This document shows positions 1-13,600 of a DNA stretch of 64,000 nucleotides, in pieces. Under the pieces are notes generated by a model. The model did not search any database. It saw nothing but the letters and a program-made list of their open reading frames with translations, and was not told where the DNA came from. Every line of letters starts with the position of its first letter. Positions within the stretch are counted from its first letter, which is position 1. The position numbers and the translations under genes were made by a program. Location: positions 18,042,001-18,106,000 of the forward strand of contig CM055612.1 in NCBI GenBank assembly GCA_029379385.1. Direction: 5' to 3'. Source of the DNA: Quillaja saponaria (Eukaryota > Streptophyta > Magnoliopsida > Fabales > Quillajaceae).

Positions 1-2114
1 AGGACCTTAGTAAATATGATAAATACTTTGTTACTAACTTCAGAGTTACCTAAGAATTTGTGGGGGGAAGCACTATGACTTCTTGTTACATACTTAATTG
101 TATACCCCACTCCTTATGGATTATGGAAGAAGAGAAACCTTCTCTTGGCCATGCAAAAGTTTGGGGATGTAAAGCATGTATTAGTAAGGTTAACCAATCC
201 TAAAAGACTCTAACTGGGGGAAAAAACGATTGAGTGTAATTTTCTTGATTATGCTCATAATAGTAAGGCATACATATTTTTTACTATTGAAGCAATTGAT
301 TCCTTAAATCAAAATATAACTATAGAATCTAAAGATGCAAAATTCTTTGAGAATTCATTCTCTAGAAAACGGAAAAAATAAATAAAAAAATAACACAAAT
401 CTAGAGGAACAATTTGGTTATACAAATTTGGAAATTCAAGGATATGATTTTCAATCAAATCCAGAAATTGAAGGATAAATTGAGCCTAGAAGAAGTAAAC
501 GAGAAAGAAAAGAAAAAACCTATGGTCCAGATTTCTACTAATACATGGTAGAATAAAATATTTATAGTTCTGCATTTAACATAGGGCGTGATCCTTTAAC
601 ACATAAAGAAGCTATGACTTTAAGAGATTCTGCATTATGGCAAGAAGCTATAAATGATGAAATGCAGTCAATTATGAATAATCAAACTTGGTTTTTGACT
701 AATTTAGCACCAGTAGGCTGCAAATGGATTTTTAAGCGAAAGCTTAAAACGGATGGCTCTATAGATAAATATAAAGTCAGGTTAGTAGCAAAAGGGTTTA
801 AACAAAAGGAATGAATAGATTATTTCGATACAAATGTTCCAGATGCTAGAATAAGTACAATAAGACTATTAATAATATTAGCTTCTATTTATAAACTAGT
901 TATACACCAAATGGATGTTAAGACTGGTTTTTTAAATGGTATATTGGAGGAGGAGGTTTACATGGATCAACCCGAAGGGTTTTTCCTTAAAGGCTAAGAA
1001 AAGATAGTTTGTAAACTTATTAAATCTTTATATGGTCTAAAACAAGCTTCTAAACAATGGCATGAAAAGTTTGGCAAAGTCATACTATGGTTTTAGAATA
1101 AACGAATTGGACAAATGTGTTTATTCAAAGTTTAAGAATGGCAAAGGTATTACAATTTGTTTATATGTAGATGATATGCTAATCTTTGGTACTAATTTAA
1201 GCATGGTATTAGAAATTAAGAAATTTCTATTAACAAATTTTGTTATGAAGGATATGGGGGAAGCAAATGTAATTTTAGGAATTAAAATTACAAGGTCTAG
1301 TGATAAAATTTCTTTATGTCAATCTCATTACATTAAGAAAGTGTTACATAAATTTAATCATGAGAATTGCAAATCACTTAGTACTCTATATGATCATTCC
1401 ATAAAATTAATACAGAATGAAGAAATATGTATTTCACAATTAGAGTACTTAAGTATGATAGGATGCTTAATGTATCTAACACATTGTACTAGACAGGATA
1501 TAGCTTATGCAGCAGGTGTTTTGATTAGCTTTACTCATAAGCCTGGAAAAGATCATTGGAATGCCGTTTCTAGGGTATTAAAATACCTTAAAGGCACAAT
1601 GAATTATGCATTAAGTTATGTTAATTTTCTTACAGTATTAGAAGGCTACATCGATACAAGTTGGATAACAGACTCTATTAAATCAAGATCTACAAGTGAT
1701 TGGATTTTTACCATGGGTGGAAGAGATATTTCTTGTGGATCTAAGAAACAAACCTTGATTTCACATTCTACTATGAAGTCAGAATTTATTGCATTAGCAA
1801 CCATAATAAAGGATGCAAAATGGCTTAGGGAATTATTATTGGAAATTCCAATATGGCCTAAACTAATGTTTACTATACCAATATTTTGTGATAATGAAAC
1901 AACACTATCACAAGCTTATAGCAAAGTATTTAATGGAAAGTCAAGGTAGATCAGTTTAAGACATAATTATGTTAGAGAACAACTCAATAAAGGAGTCATG
2001 ACTATTAGTTATGTAAGGTCAAAAGTTAATTTGGCAGATCCCTTTATTAAAGGCATGGGTAAGGATATGATATGGAAGACATCCAAAGAGATGAGATTAA
2101 AGCTTTTAAAATGA
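1..2114 (+). pseudogene. Ty1/copia polyprotein remnant (integrase tail, RT, RNase H)
   Basis: This is the 3' part of a copia pol gene; the 5' part lies outside the window. Positions 1-230 read as the integrase end (RTL.NM, then NLWGEA). RT follows from about 600: WFLTNL, GCKWIFKRKLKTDGS, LVAKGFKQKE, HQMDVKTGFLNG, and the catalytic YVDD motif at about 1165 (CLYVDDMLIFG). RNase H ends the gene, with SRSTSDWIFTMGG, NLADPFIKGMGKDM and a stop near 2114. Stops and frameshifts (for example near 812, 998, 1095 and 1949) break it into pieces, though one 295-codon frame (1062-1949) is open. The family product is an RNA-templated DNA polymerase with integrase; this copy cannot make it. It is on the plus strand, opposite to the next copia element. 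Confidence 0.93.
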
Positions 2115-2126
2115 AAAGTTACTTAT

Positions 2127-3230
2127 GTGGGAAACCAACTAGATTGTTAGGAAAAGTCCTAATCTTCTAGTTTTAAATGGAAACAAATATGTAATTAAAA
2201 CCAGTTTATGTACTTTACAAGTATAAAGGTTAAATAACCTTTATATCATCTCAAAGTAAATGCATACTAGTCTGGAGAAAAATAGAGGGTAGATTTAACC
2301 TTTAATGAATCTATGTCATAAGGGAAAAATACAGATCATATAGTGTATTTATAAATTCACCTATGTATATGTGAGAAGTGTAGCCGCTTTTGCGAGATCA
2401 GAAAAATTTTCTCAAAGACATATATAAATTCCTAAGATGTAGCACATGGTTATTAATATGCGGGAAGTAGAAATTATAATTAGAAAGTTGTATAAATGAG
2501 TAATATATATGATGTTATCTAAATATTACAAAATTCAAGTCTTAGGACACTTTATATTTTGACATTTTATAATTTCCAGAAAAGGTTCAAGTCTAAGGAC
2601 ATCTTACACAACCAACCAATGGTGTAAAAAGAAAAAGACACTTAAAAATGGTTTCAATACTTTGAAAATTAGGAGAAATTATTAGGAATTTTCATAAGTT
2701 TTTAAAGTAATTTGACTTAATCAAAAGTCATTACTTTTGATCAAATGAAAAGTTATTTCCTTTCATAAAATAACTTCTATATGAATAGTTATCAAAGTAT
2801 TAAAAAGAGAGAAAATTTGGTTATTGTGACTTAATCAAAAAGTTATTATTTTTTACTTAATTGAAAAGACACTTCGTTTTATAAAATAACTTATTTATGA
2901 AAAATAATGTATTTTCATTAAAAACGCAATAAGAATTTTTATGGCTATGTGACTTAATCAAAAAGTTATTATTTTTGATTAAATGAAAAGACATTTCTTT
3001 TTGCATATTAACTTCTATATGAATAGAAATGTCCTTTCATAAAAAGTCTATAAAAGTAACTTGCTTAACTACATTTTTCGTATCTCTTCTTCTTCTCTTT
3101 CTTTATGTTTCCTTATCTTGAGAGGCTTATATACTGTAAACAGTTTCAAGTAGGGGGAAAATATAGTCTTAAGGAAAGAGAAATTCTAACTTGACTCAAG
3201 CATTTCAAAGGTATTTATTGTTTATGTAAT
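2127..3230 (+). repeat. Probable 3' LTR of the copia element
   Basis: This non-coding stretch runs from the end of pol to the start of CPT homology and is where the 3' LTR must lie. A TG start at about 2127 follows the pol stop. The right boundary is not resolved: homology to segment A resumes near 3235. It holds three tandem copies of a unit of about 114-123 bp, starting near 2713, 2827 and 2950 (each begins TGACTTAATCAAAA). The partner LTR is outside the window, so the limits are inferred. Confidence 0.55.
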
Positions 3231-3297
3231 TTTTATACTACATGACATACTCATTTAGAGATGAATAAAAAGTCTTCCAATAGAGATGAAATGTTAC

Positions 3298-3996
3298 CTT
3301 GCAAAAATTTTCCACTTTAGAGGATATTACTATTTCAAACAAACTTATCAAGAAATCAACCTCCACTTGAACCAAAATCAAAAGCTCATCATTAGAATTA
3401 AAAAAAGAATGCATATAATAAAACATGGAAAAAAAAAAAAAAACACTCACTTTAAGATGAACAACAAAGTAAAACAATAAGAACCACAAGAATTTAAAAT
3501 TTTGAAGTTTCACTTCCAAAATTAAGACTTCTTTAAGCGAAATGCAACAAACCTTGGATCTCATCCAATTGTCATAGGAGAATGTGAAAATGGTGAGAAC
3601 CTTAATTTTCCAGCTACAACACAACTCAATAAGCTCTCTTATTGACCATACACAGGCTTCGTATCCTGCGGAGGCCAACAACCCTTACAGGCGAGCCCAC
3701 CTCGCGTTTCCATCAATTATAATTGCAACATGCCTAGGCATAAATACTGGCTGAAGACCAGCCGATAATTGGTTTTCCTCAGAAGAAGGGGTAATTCTGT
3801 CATTTAATTCACCGGCGTTTGGAGCCTATTCTTTAATATCTACGTTTGTTGGAATTAGAAAAGTGGTGCGACATTTTGGATGAGAGAGCGAAGAAAATTG
3901 GTATGATAGGGATCTGGAATTGTTGGAACCAGAAGAATTGGGTTTAAATGATGTAAGAGTGTTCTCAATTGGAATAGGGAAACACAAGGATATCAT
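3298..3996 (-). pseudogene. cis-prenyltransferase pseudogene, exons 1-2 (copy B)
   Basis: This is a decayed copy of the CPT gene at 60303-62410. Exon 1 (3996 down to 3553) is exactly 444 nt, as in the intact gene, and still reads [14 protein letters not shown] and FSYDNWMRSK. It carries two in-frame stops, one after the DIKE residues and one after ARL, where the intact gene reads ARQRG. Exon 2 (about 3366-3298) encodes VEVDFLISLFEIVISS but has one extra A, which shifts the frame. Its splice acceptor, AG in the intact gene, is AA here. Exon 3 is absent to the left, where a copia element adjoins. The nonsense, splice and frameshift lesions make it clearly non-functional. Confidence 0.95.
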
Positions 3997-4314
3997 TTTA
4001 TTCATGGATAGGATTGGTTAACCTCACACATAAACAAGCCACAAACTCCATTCTCCTTCTGTTTACCACCACAACCACAACAACTTGGAACTTGAAAATA
4101 AAGAAATTGAAAGATGAAATAAAGCATTTGGGAACTGGGAAGCCATTTTAAAACGAAAGTTGCAACTGTCCATATGGTCCATCAATATCTCTTGTTACGT
4201 AGATTTGGTTAAAAATATGCAAAATGACATCCAATCACACATTTATTTATTTATTTCAAAAATATAACTTTTAGTTATTTTGTCTTTTACTTATTATGGT
4301 TGATTGAATTGATA

Positions 4315-4460
4315 ATGTTTTTAAAATTTAAAAATATTTTTAGATATTGAGATTGTAAAAAATTAATTATGGTTGATTGGACTGATAATTTTTTTAAATT
4401 TGAAAACTATTTTTAGATATTGAGATTGTACAAAATTTTAGAATAATTTTTTTTTGTCAA
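4315..4460. repeat. Short tandem duplication in the CPT 5' flank
   Basis: Two copies of a unit of about 75 bp, each with GGTTGATTG, GATAAT and TTTTTAGATATTGAGATTGTA, lie head to tail. The region from here to about 4840 is also present in segment C (48530-49000) but missing from segment A. Confidence 0.6.
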
Positions 4461-5134
4461 ATCAATCACATCATCAATAAATTTTCATAAAAGTACCAAC
4501 TTTGTTAAGTTGGGCATCACATCAATGTCATAAAAATACCAATCTGAGTATATTGAGGAAACATGCTTTAGAAGTTCTAAAAATTATGAAATAAAATTGG
4601 TTGAAAATTATTTTAAATTAACACAAGTTAACAAAACATAGTAATGTTTTGATAATAATATGCATTTGTTTTTTGGTTTGAATGAGACCTATTGGGTCTC
4701 TGATCTAGAAAACGAGGATAATTATATCACTTCTCATAATCACTCACGGGTGAAAATAAGATTTTATTCCAGAGTTTTAGTGTACTAAAGAGATTTGCGT
4801 AGTATGCAATTTTACCAAAACAAAAAACAAAAAAATAAAAAATTGTCACAAATAACACCTACTTAATTATTAGAAGAAAAGTGCATAAAGACCCTCTCAT
4901 TTTTCTTGTCTTTTTTTTTGTTTGTTGAAAATTGATATGTTTATTTTCATTTTTTGTTATTGGCAAGAAAAAGAGGGTAACTTGCGTAGAATTCAAACCG
5001 ACAACTAACTAATATGGTCACGAACCTAAGAAACCAAAGTAAAATAAAAAAAAGTAGGTCCCACTTACATTCAACTCGGTCTCGATTCCTTATTGATATT
5101 TGCAACTCTTGTGATATTAATTTTCTATGGCGAG

Positions 5135-6160
5135 TTATACAATACCCAATTCTGTTTGTTGGATATTTAATATCCAACTGATGTGTAACTTCATCCACCA
5201 TCACTTTAATTTGAAAAAATCACAACTATTCATTTTTGTTAACCTATTACAGGAACTATTAAACAATACAATAATTATATCTTCTTCCCCAAAATGTAGA
5301 TTGACTTTTCATCCATAACCAATTATAGGAAATTAAAGAAATTGAACCTACATGTTTGATTCAGATCTATACCCAGATTCGGTTATTGGTTCCTCAATAT
5401 CCTTGCATCTCTAAAATCCCTCCTCTTTATTAAATCGAATTGTTGATGATCGAGTAGTAGTATGTATTTTGAGTTTGCTCACAATTTTGGCTCTTGGATT
5501 TACCCATGTAGGGTTGAATGTGTTGCTATATTTGATAATTAAGGTTGTGATTGTTGGGTTGCACGTGGCTTTTCAACTCAGCAAGGACTTCTTTCTTAAT
5601 AAAGAAAGCATCTTTAAAAGAGAGTTATTTTCGGTTGAGGGAAGTCAACCTTGCGTTTGAGGCCAACTTATACTCACATGAATTTACTGGATTGCTATGT
5701 TCCTTGAAGAGATTGTTCTATTTGCAAAAATGATGAGCCTTTGCAATTGTTATAGGCATTAATCTGTAGGGTTTTTATGGAAAATATTTGTTAGATAGTT
5801 TTTGAGTTATTGGTTTGGTCAAGAAGATGCAGGGATTAGGCATATGTCCAACTTTTTTTAAGTTGAAAGAATTTCAATTTTTAGCTCCATGAACTTCAAC
5901 ACTACCATTTCTTTGAAACGAAAATTTTTAGCTGTAAAATTATCCAGCTACAAAATAGCTTGGGGTCTAATTGAAAACATTCAATAAAACTATGGATAAA
6001 AACATAAATAACAACTCTAAGTGGCAAGTTTTTCTAACAAATCAAAAAAAGCATAACAGTGTTACTCAGCAGGTAACATTGCTGAGTTGTCATCACTCTT
6101 ATCCAACATTTGTCACTTGACATTGGGTATTTATTACCAAATAAAGTGAATGAGATATTG
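5135..6160. mobile_element. Unclassified ~1 kb insertion in segment B
   Basis: Segments A and C run continuously from ATCAATTTT..TATA to the CGCCTGTAG/CGGCTGTAG stretch. Segment B is interrupted there by about 1 kb. The ends share a short inverted motif (TATACAATA near 5137; TATTGTATA near 6155), suggesting a DNA transposon. No target duplication is certain. A near-perfect palindrome (GTTGGATATT-T-AATATCCAAC) lies at about 5159. The short open frames inside resemble nothing I recognise. Confidence 0.5.
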
Positions 6161-6342
6161 TATAATCCACCATCTTTTATAATTAAAATTACCGCCTCTA
6201 AATTCTTTTGTTTTCCATTATTACTGGCTTAGAATACTATTTTGGTTCATGAAAATTATATTATTATTTTTATTTCTAATTAGGTTTTTTTGCATTCAAA
6301 TTTTAATTGGATCATCAGAAAATCCAATTCTTAATCAAGTTA

Positions 6343-6710
6343 TGAAGGGCCAAGATGAATATAACATAAAATAAATATTGAAAGTGATTTGACGTTAGTT
6401 TATTTATCACACAAGATGGGAGAGAGAATATGTAAAGTTAGAGATTGTATGTAAGTTAATAAGTAGTTTAATTCATTGCCTTGGGTCTATTTATAGTCTA
6501 CCAAGGGATGCCTCCAAGAGTCATGTGACATCTTTCCAAGAGTTATAGGGTTAAAGGACATGACTCTCCCTAAGTTTGCCTCTCTATTATTAAGGAGACA
6601 TATATATGTCTTTACATATCATACCCTATGGGAATAGGTACAAGAAGAATGTTAGTAAATATTAATCCTCATACTAGTATGGTGTGACAACTAATAAGAA
6701 TAGGCTAACA
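6343..6710 (-). repeat. 3' LTR of the copia element
   Basis: Pairs with 22341-22694 across most of its length, through the CAAGAGTCAT, GGACATGACTCT and ACATATATGTCTTTACATAT stretches. On the minus strand it begins TGTTAGCCTATT, directly after the polypurine tract. It carries the expected A/T-rich LTR promoter region, but no specific start site can be assigned. Confidence 0.92.
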
Positions 6711-7357
6711 TCTCCTGCTTGGGCACACCGGATTCATATATAAAAAAGCTCTTGTACCTTTGACTAGCGGCTATAACATAGTTTATGAGTTCATGACACT
6801 CAAAAAAGTATTTGCATACCTTTCTCCTTTATAGTGGCCACCAGATATACGTTCTTAGTATGTGCACATTTTTTCATGTCTGGCTATGTTCGTACTACAC
6901 ATATTGTTAGTCAGCTAATATATGCCCAAATGTCACATTCATTAAGTGAATGACATCATGTTTCAATGCCAAGGTTTCAATGTCCACGTCTTATGCACTA
7001 TAGCGATTTTAGCCTAGTCTATTGGTTTCATACCTTCCTTATGGCCTACATCATCTCTCAACCACCTTATACTTGGATTTCTTATCCATTTAGTTTAGGA
7101 TTTTGATGGTTCTCAGTTGATTTCTTTTGTATTGTACCTCCTCATTATGAATAAACCTTGTACCTTTTGTTCTATGTAGAGTTCGAACAGTGCTAAGTAA
7201 ATTTGGTCATAATAGTTACCTTCAGAATGGTTTCTTGCCAGTACCTTCCACCTTTTACTAACTAATTAGACCTCGAGGTGGAATCACACAAAAAATACCA
7301 CCTCTTATTTGGAGTTTGGATTTACATTTCTATGCCTTTACCATATGTGTTATACTA

Positions 7358-10300
7358 TTACCTATAGGTTTTCAGTCCCATCATAGCCACATGTATTCTG
7401 AATCTTTCTAGAGTCAATCCCTTAGTCATTGGATTGGCCATCATCTCTTCCGATGAAATATAGTTGACCTTAATCTCACATTTTTCTACTAGATCTTGTA
7501 TATAGTGATATTGCATGTCAATATGTTTACCCTTTGAATTATTTTCTCCACTCTTAATCAACAAGATGACGGACTTGTTATCACAAAACACATTGGCAGC
7601 ACTTTCTGGAATATCTATCTTCAAACTTTTTAAAAAACATTTCAATCAAACTGTTGTGCTAGCTACTGTATTGCATGCCACATACTCGGCTTCCATGGTA
7701 TGTCTTGTTACACATCCCTGTTTCTTGCTTGCCCAAGAAATAGCAGTTCCACCAAATATGAAGATGTTTCCACTTGTTGATTTCCTATCATCTAAATCAC
7801 CTGTAAAATCCACATCTGAATATCCAATGATTTTTAGCTCCTCCTTTCCAAAACATAGTTTTATTCCTATAGTTCCTTTTAAGTATCTAAATATTCTTTT
7901 TACTGATTGCCAATGTGTCGGTCTTGGATTAGATTGATATCGACTTACAAACCTAACTATATGACAAATATTTGGCCTAGTACTTGTCATGCCATACATT
8001 AAACTGCCTATGGCATGAGCGTAAGGGATCTTTTCCATTTCTTCTATTTTTGTTTTATTCTTCATACACATTGCTTTACTCAATATCATTCCCTTTGGAA
8101 TTGGTGTGCTAACGGGTTTGTAGGAAGCTATATTGAACTTTTTTAGTACCTTTTCTAGATACTTCTCTTGATCCAAGTATAACAGTATTGAGTTCCTATA
8201 TCTTTTGATTTTAATTCCTAAAACATATGATGCTTGTCCCATGTCTTTCATGTCAAACCTTGATCCTAGGTATGTCTTTGTATTGTTAATCATATTTAAA
8301 CAATTACTTGCGAGCAATATATTATCGACATATAATGATAGTATTGACAACTTATCTCGGTACTTCCATATATATAGGCAGTAATCTAACGGACTCATCT
8401 CATAACCTACCTCCAAGATATCTTGGTGAAACTTCAAGTACCATTGTTGTAAGGACTGCTTTAATCCATATAAAGATCTTTTTAAGTGGTAAACCTTGTC
8501 TTCTTGCCTTTGTACATCAAAACCTTCTTGTTGCATCATATAAATGTCTTCTTTTAATTCTCCATTTAAAAATGCAATCTTTAGATCTAATTGATGCAAC
8601 TCTAAATCTAATATTGCAATGATATACATTATTACTCTAATCGATGTAAATTTTGCCACAGGTGAGTATGTGTCGACGAAATCTATACTAGGTTTTTGTG
8701 TGAATCCTTTAGCTACCAATCTAGCTTTATATTTATCTAAGGTTCCATCGCTTTTGAACTTTTTCTTTAAGACCTATTTACAACCAAGGGGTTTTCTACC
8801 TTTGGGTAACTCTATTAATTCCCATACATTATTCTTCTCGATGGAATTGATTTCACCTATCATAGCTTCATGCCACTTAATTGAGTCATGGCTTTACATT
8901 GCCTTTTTAAAAATTTTTGTATCATCGTCAATTCCACTTAATTCATTTTCTATGCTGTCAAGATTGTAATTGTAGTAGTCTTTCATCAAAGAGATGGTTC
9001 TCTTGTTCTTTTCCTCTTGCTTTTTCCAATACCGATCGGAAGCTCAATATTTTCATTCTCGGGTTCTTTTGTATCCGGATGCATTGATGTGTGGTTCTTG
9101 TCTAGTAATTCATCATTTTCTATTGTTATCTCTTTGGAGTTTGTACTCCAGCTACTTCGAACTTTTAGGTGTTGAGAAAAATCTAGATCCATTCTTGTTT
9201 TCTCTTCATTGTTTATATTTGTTATTATAGATTTATCTAGTTCTTTGTCCATGAGTGTGAAGTCTTCTTTTTTTTTTTACTAGATCAGTGGTTTCACAGA
9301 AAATAGCATTTCTTCTTTCAATTAATCATCTTTCTTCATGATAGAATCTATATCCAGAACTTGTGTTGTAGTATCCTATAAACTTGCATTCCCAAACTTT
9401 ACTCTTTAATTTATCTCTTCAGTGTTTCAGTATGAGTTTGTGTGCTTTACATCCCCAGACCTTTAGTTTTGTGAGATCTGGTTTTCAACCTGTCCATGTT
9501 TCATATGAAGTCATTGGTTTTGCCTTTGTTTTGACTTTGTTTATTATGTAGGCGGTAATAGACAATGCTTCTCCCTAGATTTAGGTTAGAAGGTCTGCAT
9601 ATGCCATCATTGATCTTATCATGTCTAGCAAAGTCTTGTTGCTTCTTTCCACAATGTTGAGGAGTATATGGCATTGTGTAGCTATGCCTAATACCATGCT
9701 TTTTATAGAATTCATCCATGGCTTCAAATTCTCCTCCTTAATCATTATTTAATGATTTTATTTTTCTGCTAAGTTATGTTTCAACCTTATTCTTAAATTC
9801 TTTGAACCTATCTATGGCCTTGGATTTATGTTTTAGTAAATAGATATGTCCATACTTTGAATAATCATCGATGAAGGTAATGAAGCATTCCATTCTTCTA
9901 TGGGTTTTTATTCTAAATGCCCACAAATTTCTGAGTGTACAACTTTTAAAAGTTCATTTCATACCCAGTTTTTATGAAAAGGTTTTCTCGTCATTTTTCC
10001 TTTAACACAAGGTATACATGTGTTAAATTCAACATTGTCCAAATTAGGTATCAATCTTATTTTTGACATTCTTATCATTTTGTCTTTGTTGATATGTGCT
10101 AATCATAAACGCCACAAGTAAGAATTATTTGCATCAGACACAGAGAAATACTCAAAATAATGAATAATTTTATTATCATCAGTTAATAAGTACATATCAT
10201 TAAACCTTACATCTTTGATTAATATCTTATCATTTTTGCCTGTTGTTACATGTCCTTTCTTGAATCTAAACTCATGCCCTTTCTTTCCGAAGATAGACAC

Positions 10301-10640
10301 AGATACAAGATTCTTATAGGTGTTAGAAGCGTATAGAATATCACTAAGAATTACCATAATCCGTCACATATTAATTTGCATTTGCCTTCACCCATTACAT
10401 TCACGTAGGTGATGTTACCCATGTACAATTTGTGGTCTCTAATATTCTTAGGTTTAAACTTCATGAAGATCTGTCTATTCCTTGCCACGTGCCTTGATGC
10501 CCTAGAGTCTATCCACTAATTATTGTCATCGCTTCTAGTGATCATTGCTTCTGATATGGTGAGTGCAATTTCTTTTGGTTGATGTGGTTTTGTTTTGCAG
10601 TCTTTACCATAATGTCCTTTCTTCTCACAATCAAAGCATT
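7358..10640 (-). pseudogene. copia pol: zinc knuckle, protease, integrase, RT, RNase H
   Basis: Read leftward from 10640. A CCHC knuckle (CFDCEKKGHYGKDC) is followed by a protease-like stretch with WIDSRAS where active copies have DSGAS. Then come a GAG-pre-integrase region (10357-10103), degraded integrase (about 9950-9501), a 357-codon open RT to early RNase H frame (8719-7646), and the rest of RNase H (7645-7358) after a stop. RT shows YSPVAKFTSIR, HQLDLKIAFLNGELKEDIYM, SLYGLKQS and GSLMYGMTSTRP. The catalytic YVDD box reads YVDN, so the second metal-binding Asp is lost. RNase H keeps ADxF-like YSDVDFTGD, the KSTSG box and ANPMTKGL. This is a dead copy with one long surviving frame. Confidence 0.93.
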
Positions 10641-10643
10641 TTA

Positions 10644-13600
10644 TGTCACACCCTTCACGGAGGTATGACTGGCTAGAGGAATGGATAACCAAACCTCTGT
10701 AACCCTGACTTCAAAAACAAGAAACAAAAACAACTCTTGACTAAACTAAAGAGTAAAAGTAAATTTTATAAAACATGATTGGAACTTATAACGATTTATT
10801 AAAAATTTGCGGCAGTAGTTTCCCATAAAGTATAATATGCCCCTATATGAGATAAACATATATTCTTGTTTTTATACAATAACAACCACCACAACAAAGA
10901 CAACAAGGAGCTCCACTCTGTTTCTTATCACAATAACAAATAACTGGACTGTTATGTTACATAAGACTAAACTCTTCACCGCTCTAGTGTGATTGCAAAC
11001 TTTTACCTTTTGACTTCAAGATTGAGATTCCGAAGAGTTACCTTGCCGTTAAATACTCGGCAAGTCCAATACTGATAATTGTTGCCCAGTGAGATCTTGT
11101 TACTTAAAAAAAATCAACAAAGAGAGGGATGAGTCTTACGGACTCTGTGAGTGAAAAAGCATACCCAAAGAGTACTAGCATCACTCAGCACATAAATAAA
11201 ATATATAATTAATATCATGTAACAATATTCATGTATCAATTCAAAATACATGTACTCGTCATAAATTCATAATTCACATGATTCATAGGATAACAAATCA
11301 ATCACAGTAATTACAATATACAAAGCAAGTAAAAGACCAATGAGTAACTCAGCCCAGCACAATAGTATCACCCCCTAACGAGCATTTACGCTCTCGCACA
11401 ATAAATTAATGTTCATACATAATCCATCCCACCGGGGCTGAGCACTTAAACTCTTGAAAACATTTATCAGAATTAGAATATCTCAGAATTTCAAATCAAC
11501 ATATCCTAGGTGCTCCTAGATCTCAGTTCTGAAAATAAAAATCATTTCTCAGAAAAAATTCAATTTGTTGGCCCTTATCAACCACAAACAATTTCAAACA
11601 AGCATGATTCAAATAACTTACTAAAATATTGCACTTGTACATTTATTTAAATACACATATAATTACACACACTAATCTACCTCTTATAGGCAACAATTAA
11701 TCACTCACCTTTAATCGATCTCATTCGTCACTTATGATTGCGTTAACACACGTTGTTGATTCAATCACACTTTCCGTAGTTACAATTATATTTTCCAATT
11801 CATAAAATCAACATTTTGTATAGATGGGTTTGTTTATGAAAATTTTCTATTAAGCCATTACATGTTAAGTAATATGAATTGTACTTTATGTGGCAAGGTT
11901 GACAATGAAGAGACATTTAGATGTCTTGACATGCCTAGGGTAGAAGAAAACAATTAGAAAAGATAGAAAATACTTGTATGTTAGAGATGTTAAAACTGTC
12001 CAAACTTAGGGCTTAGACCAGTGTTCACTCTAACAGTCATATCTTACTCTAGGAAATTCCAAATCCAGTTTAGTAAAATTTATTAAATACTAGACACATG
12101 TAGCTTATTCCTTGAAGTTTTCACTCTAATGGTATATCATTTGTAATTTTTGGATTTATATATCAATACAGTTTATTTTTTGAAGTTGTATCAAATTTTG
12201 CAAAACGCAGGATTTTGGCAACTCTCACCTTACCTTAGTTATTTGAGCATAACTTTCTATAGGAAAAGGAAATCCAATTCCATTTCTTGAATTTATTAAC
12301 AGACAAGTATATCTTTCTAGATAGGTATCATATATATTATTTGGATATGTATATTAGTACAACTAATTATTTAAAGTTTACTCATTTTTGGCATTTCACG
12401 ATTTCCTTGGATACATGTTTATTTTCACTTACATACTTAATCAAATTTAATAGAACCAAGTTGAAACATTAACTTTAGGAAGTTAACTAACTTTCTTATT
12501 TAGAAACTTTTCCTAAAATTAGTCTTGAACTTATTTAATTCTTTATACAAGCAAAAAAAAACATAGCACTTGTAAAATTCTTGGTTACCAACCTTTGATT
12601 CCGATATTTATAGAATTCTCATACTTGAGAATTAAATTATGAAACTCTCTATTCTATGTTTCAAGATATTAGGAACAACTTCCATTTAGAGGTCCTAAGC
12701 TAATTCTAACCACCACCCTTGACAAAGCATTTTTATTTTTGCCAGCATCTTTCTCTCACCGTCCTATATAAGCCCTTATAATGAAGCTATCGGTAATATT
12801 CATTAATAGAAGACATGTTAATTGAAATTTGAAAGTAGTATATATATGTATTATTTATTTTTTCCTGACAGTCACATAGTAAAACTAAACCATCTCTGCC
12901 GCTAATAAAGTAGTTGCACTTTAATCACATTTCAGGATTTAATCAAACATGATATTGTAAGAATCTTGCTAAATAACAAAATGAACATGAATAAGAAACC
13001 ATATTTCCTTACTAACTATAGTTAAGAGTAAATTAGCACCTCTCTTATACTTTACTTAAAATTATATATACATCCTTTTTATATTCAAAACCTACAAAGA
13101 CCTCTCCTTTGTTTATAGATTAACTCATTTTGTACCCAATTAATCCATTTTGTAATATATTTATTCACTTACTAAATGTGGTTATTTTGAAAATAAAGGA
13201 GATATGCCTAAGATTTGAAAATCGAAGTAATTTACGTGTAATTTAGTTAAATCAAAGCCAGGTTAGGAGAATTTACTCCTAACACTCAAGAATCACACTA
13301 AGTCACCTAACAACAACCTAATGAAAGCATTTAATAATACTCACTCTGATTATTAGGCACCACCTTGTTATATATACTGGGAGTATACATTCTCATCTAC
13401 CCTCTATCTTGCCAATGCTACCTGTTGGGCAAAGCCACCAAATTGGATCTACCTACATTTCTGCTTACCTTTCCCACCCTAACCCTTAATCATTGCACCA
13501 GACTCATTTCTAATCCTTGATATATTAGAGCCGCATCTACCGATCAAGCCGCCAATCATTGTTTCCGATATCAGCATCTCAAAATGACATAACCAGCTGA

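Larger units (their letters stand above)
3235..6342. other. CPT paralogous segment B
   Basis: This block is homologous to 61620-63750 (segment A, around the intact CPT gene) and in part to 48490-49400 (segment C). Shared landmarks, left to right, are exon 2, exon 1, the 5' flank, a CCCTCTCATTTTTCTTGTC stretch, a poly-T/TTATTTTCATTTTTTG stretch, and GGATCATCAGAAAATC just before 6330. It is cut at 6342 by a retrotransposon and resumes at 22700. It matters as an empty site for reading insertions in A and C. Confidence 0.85.
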
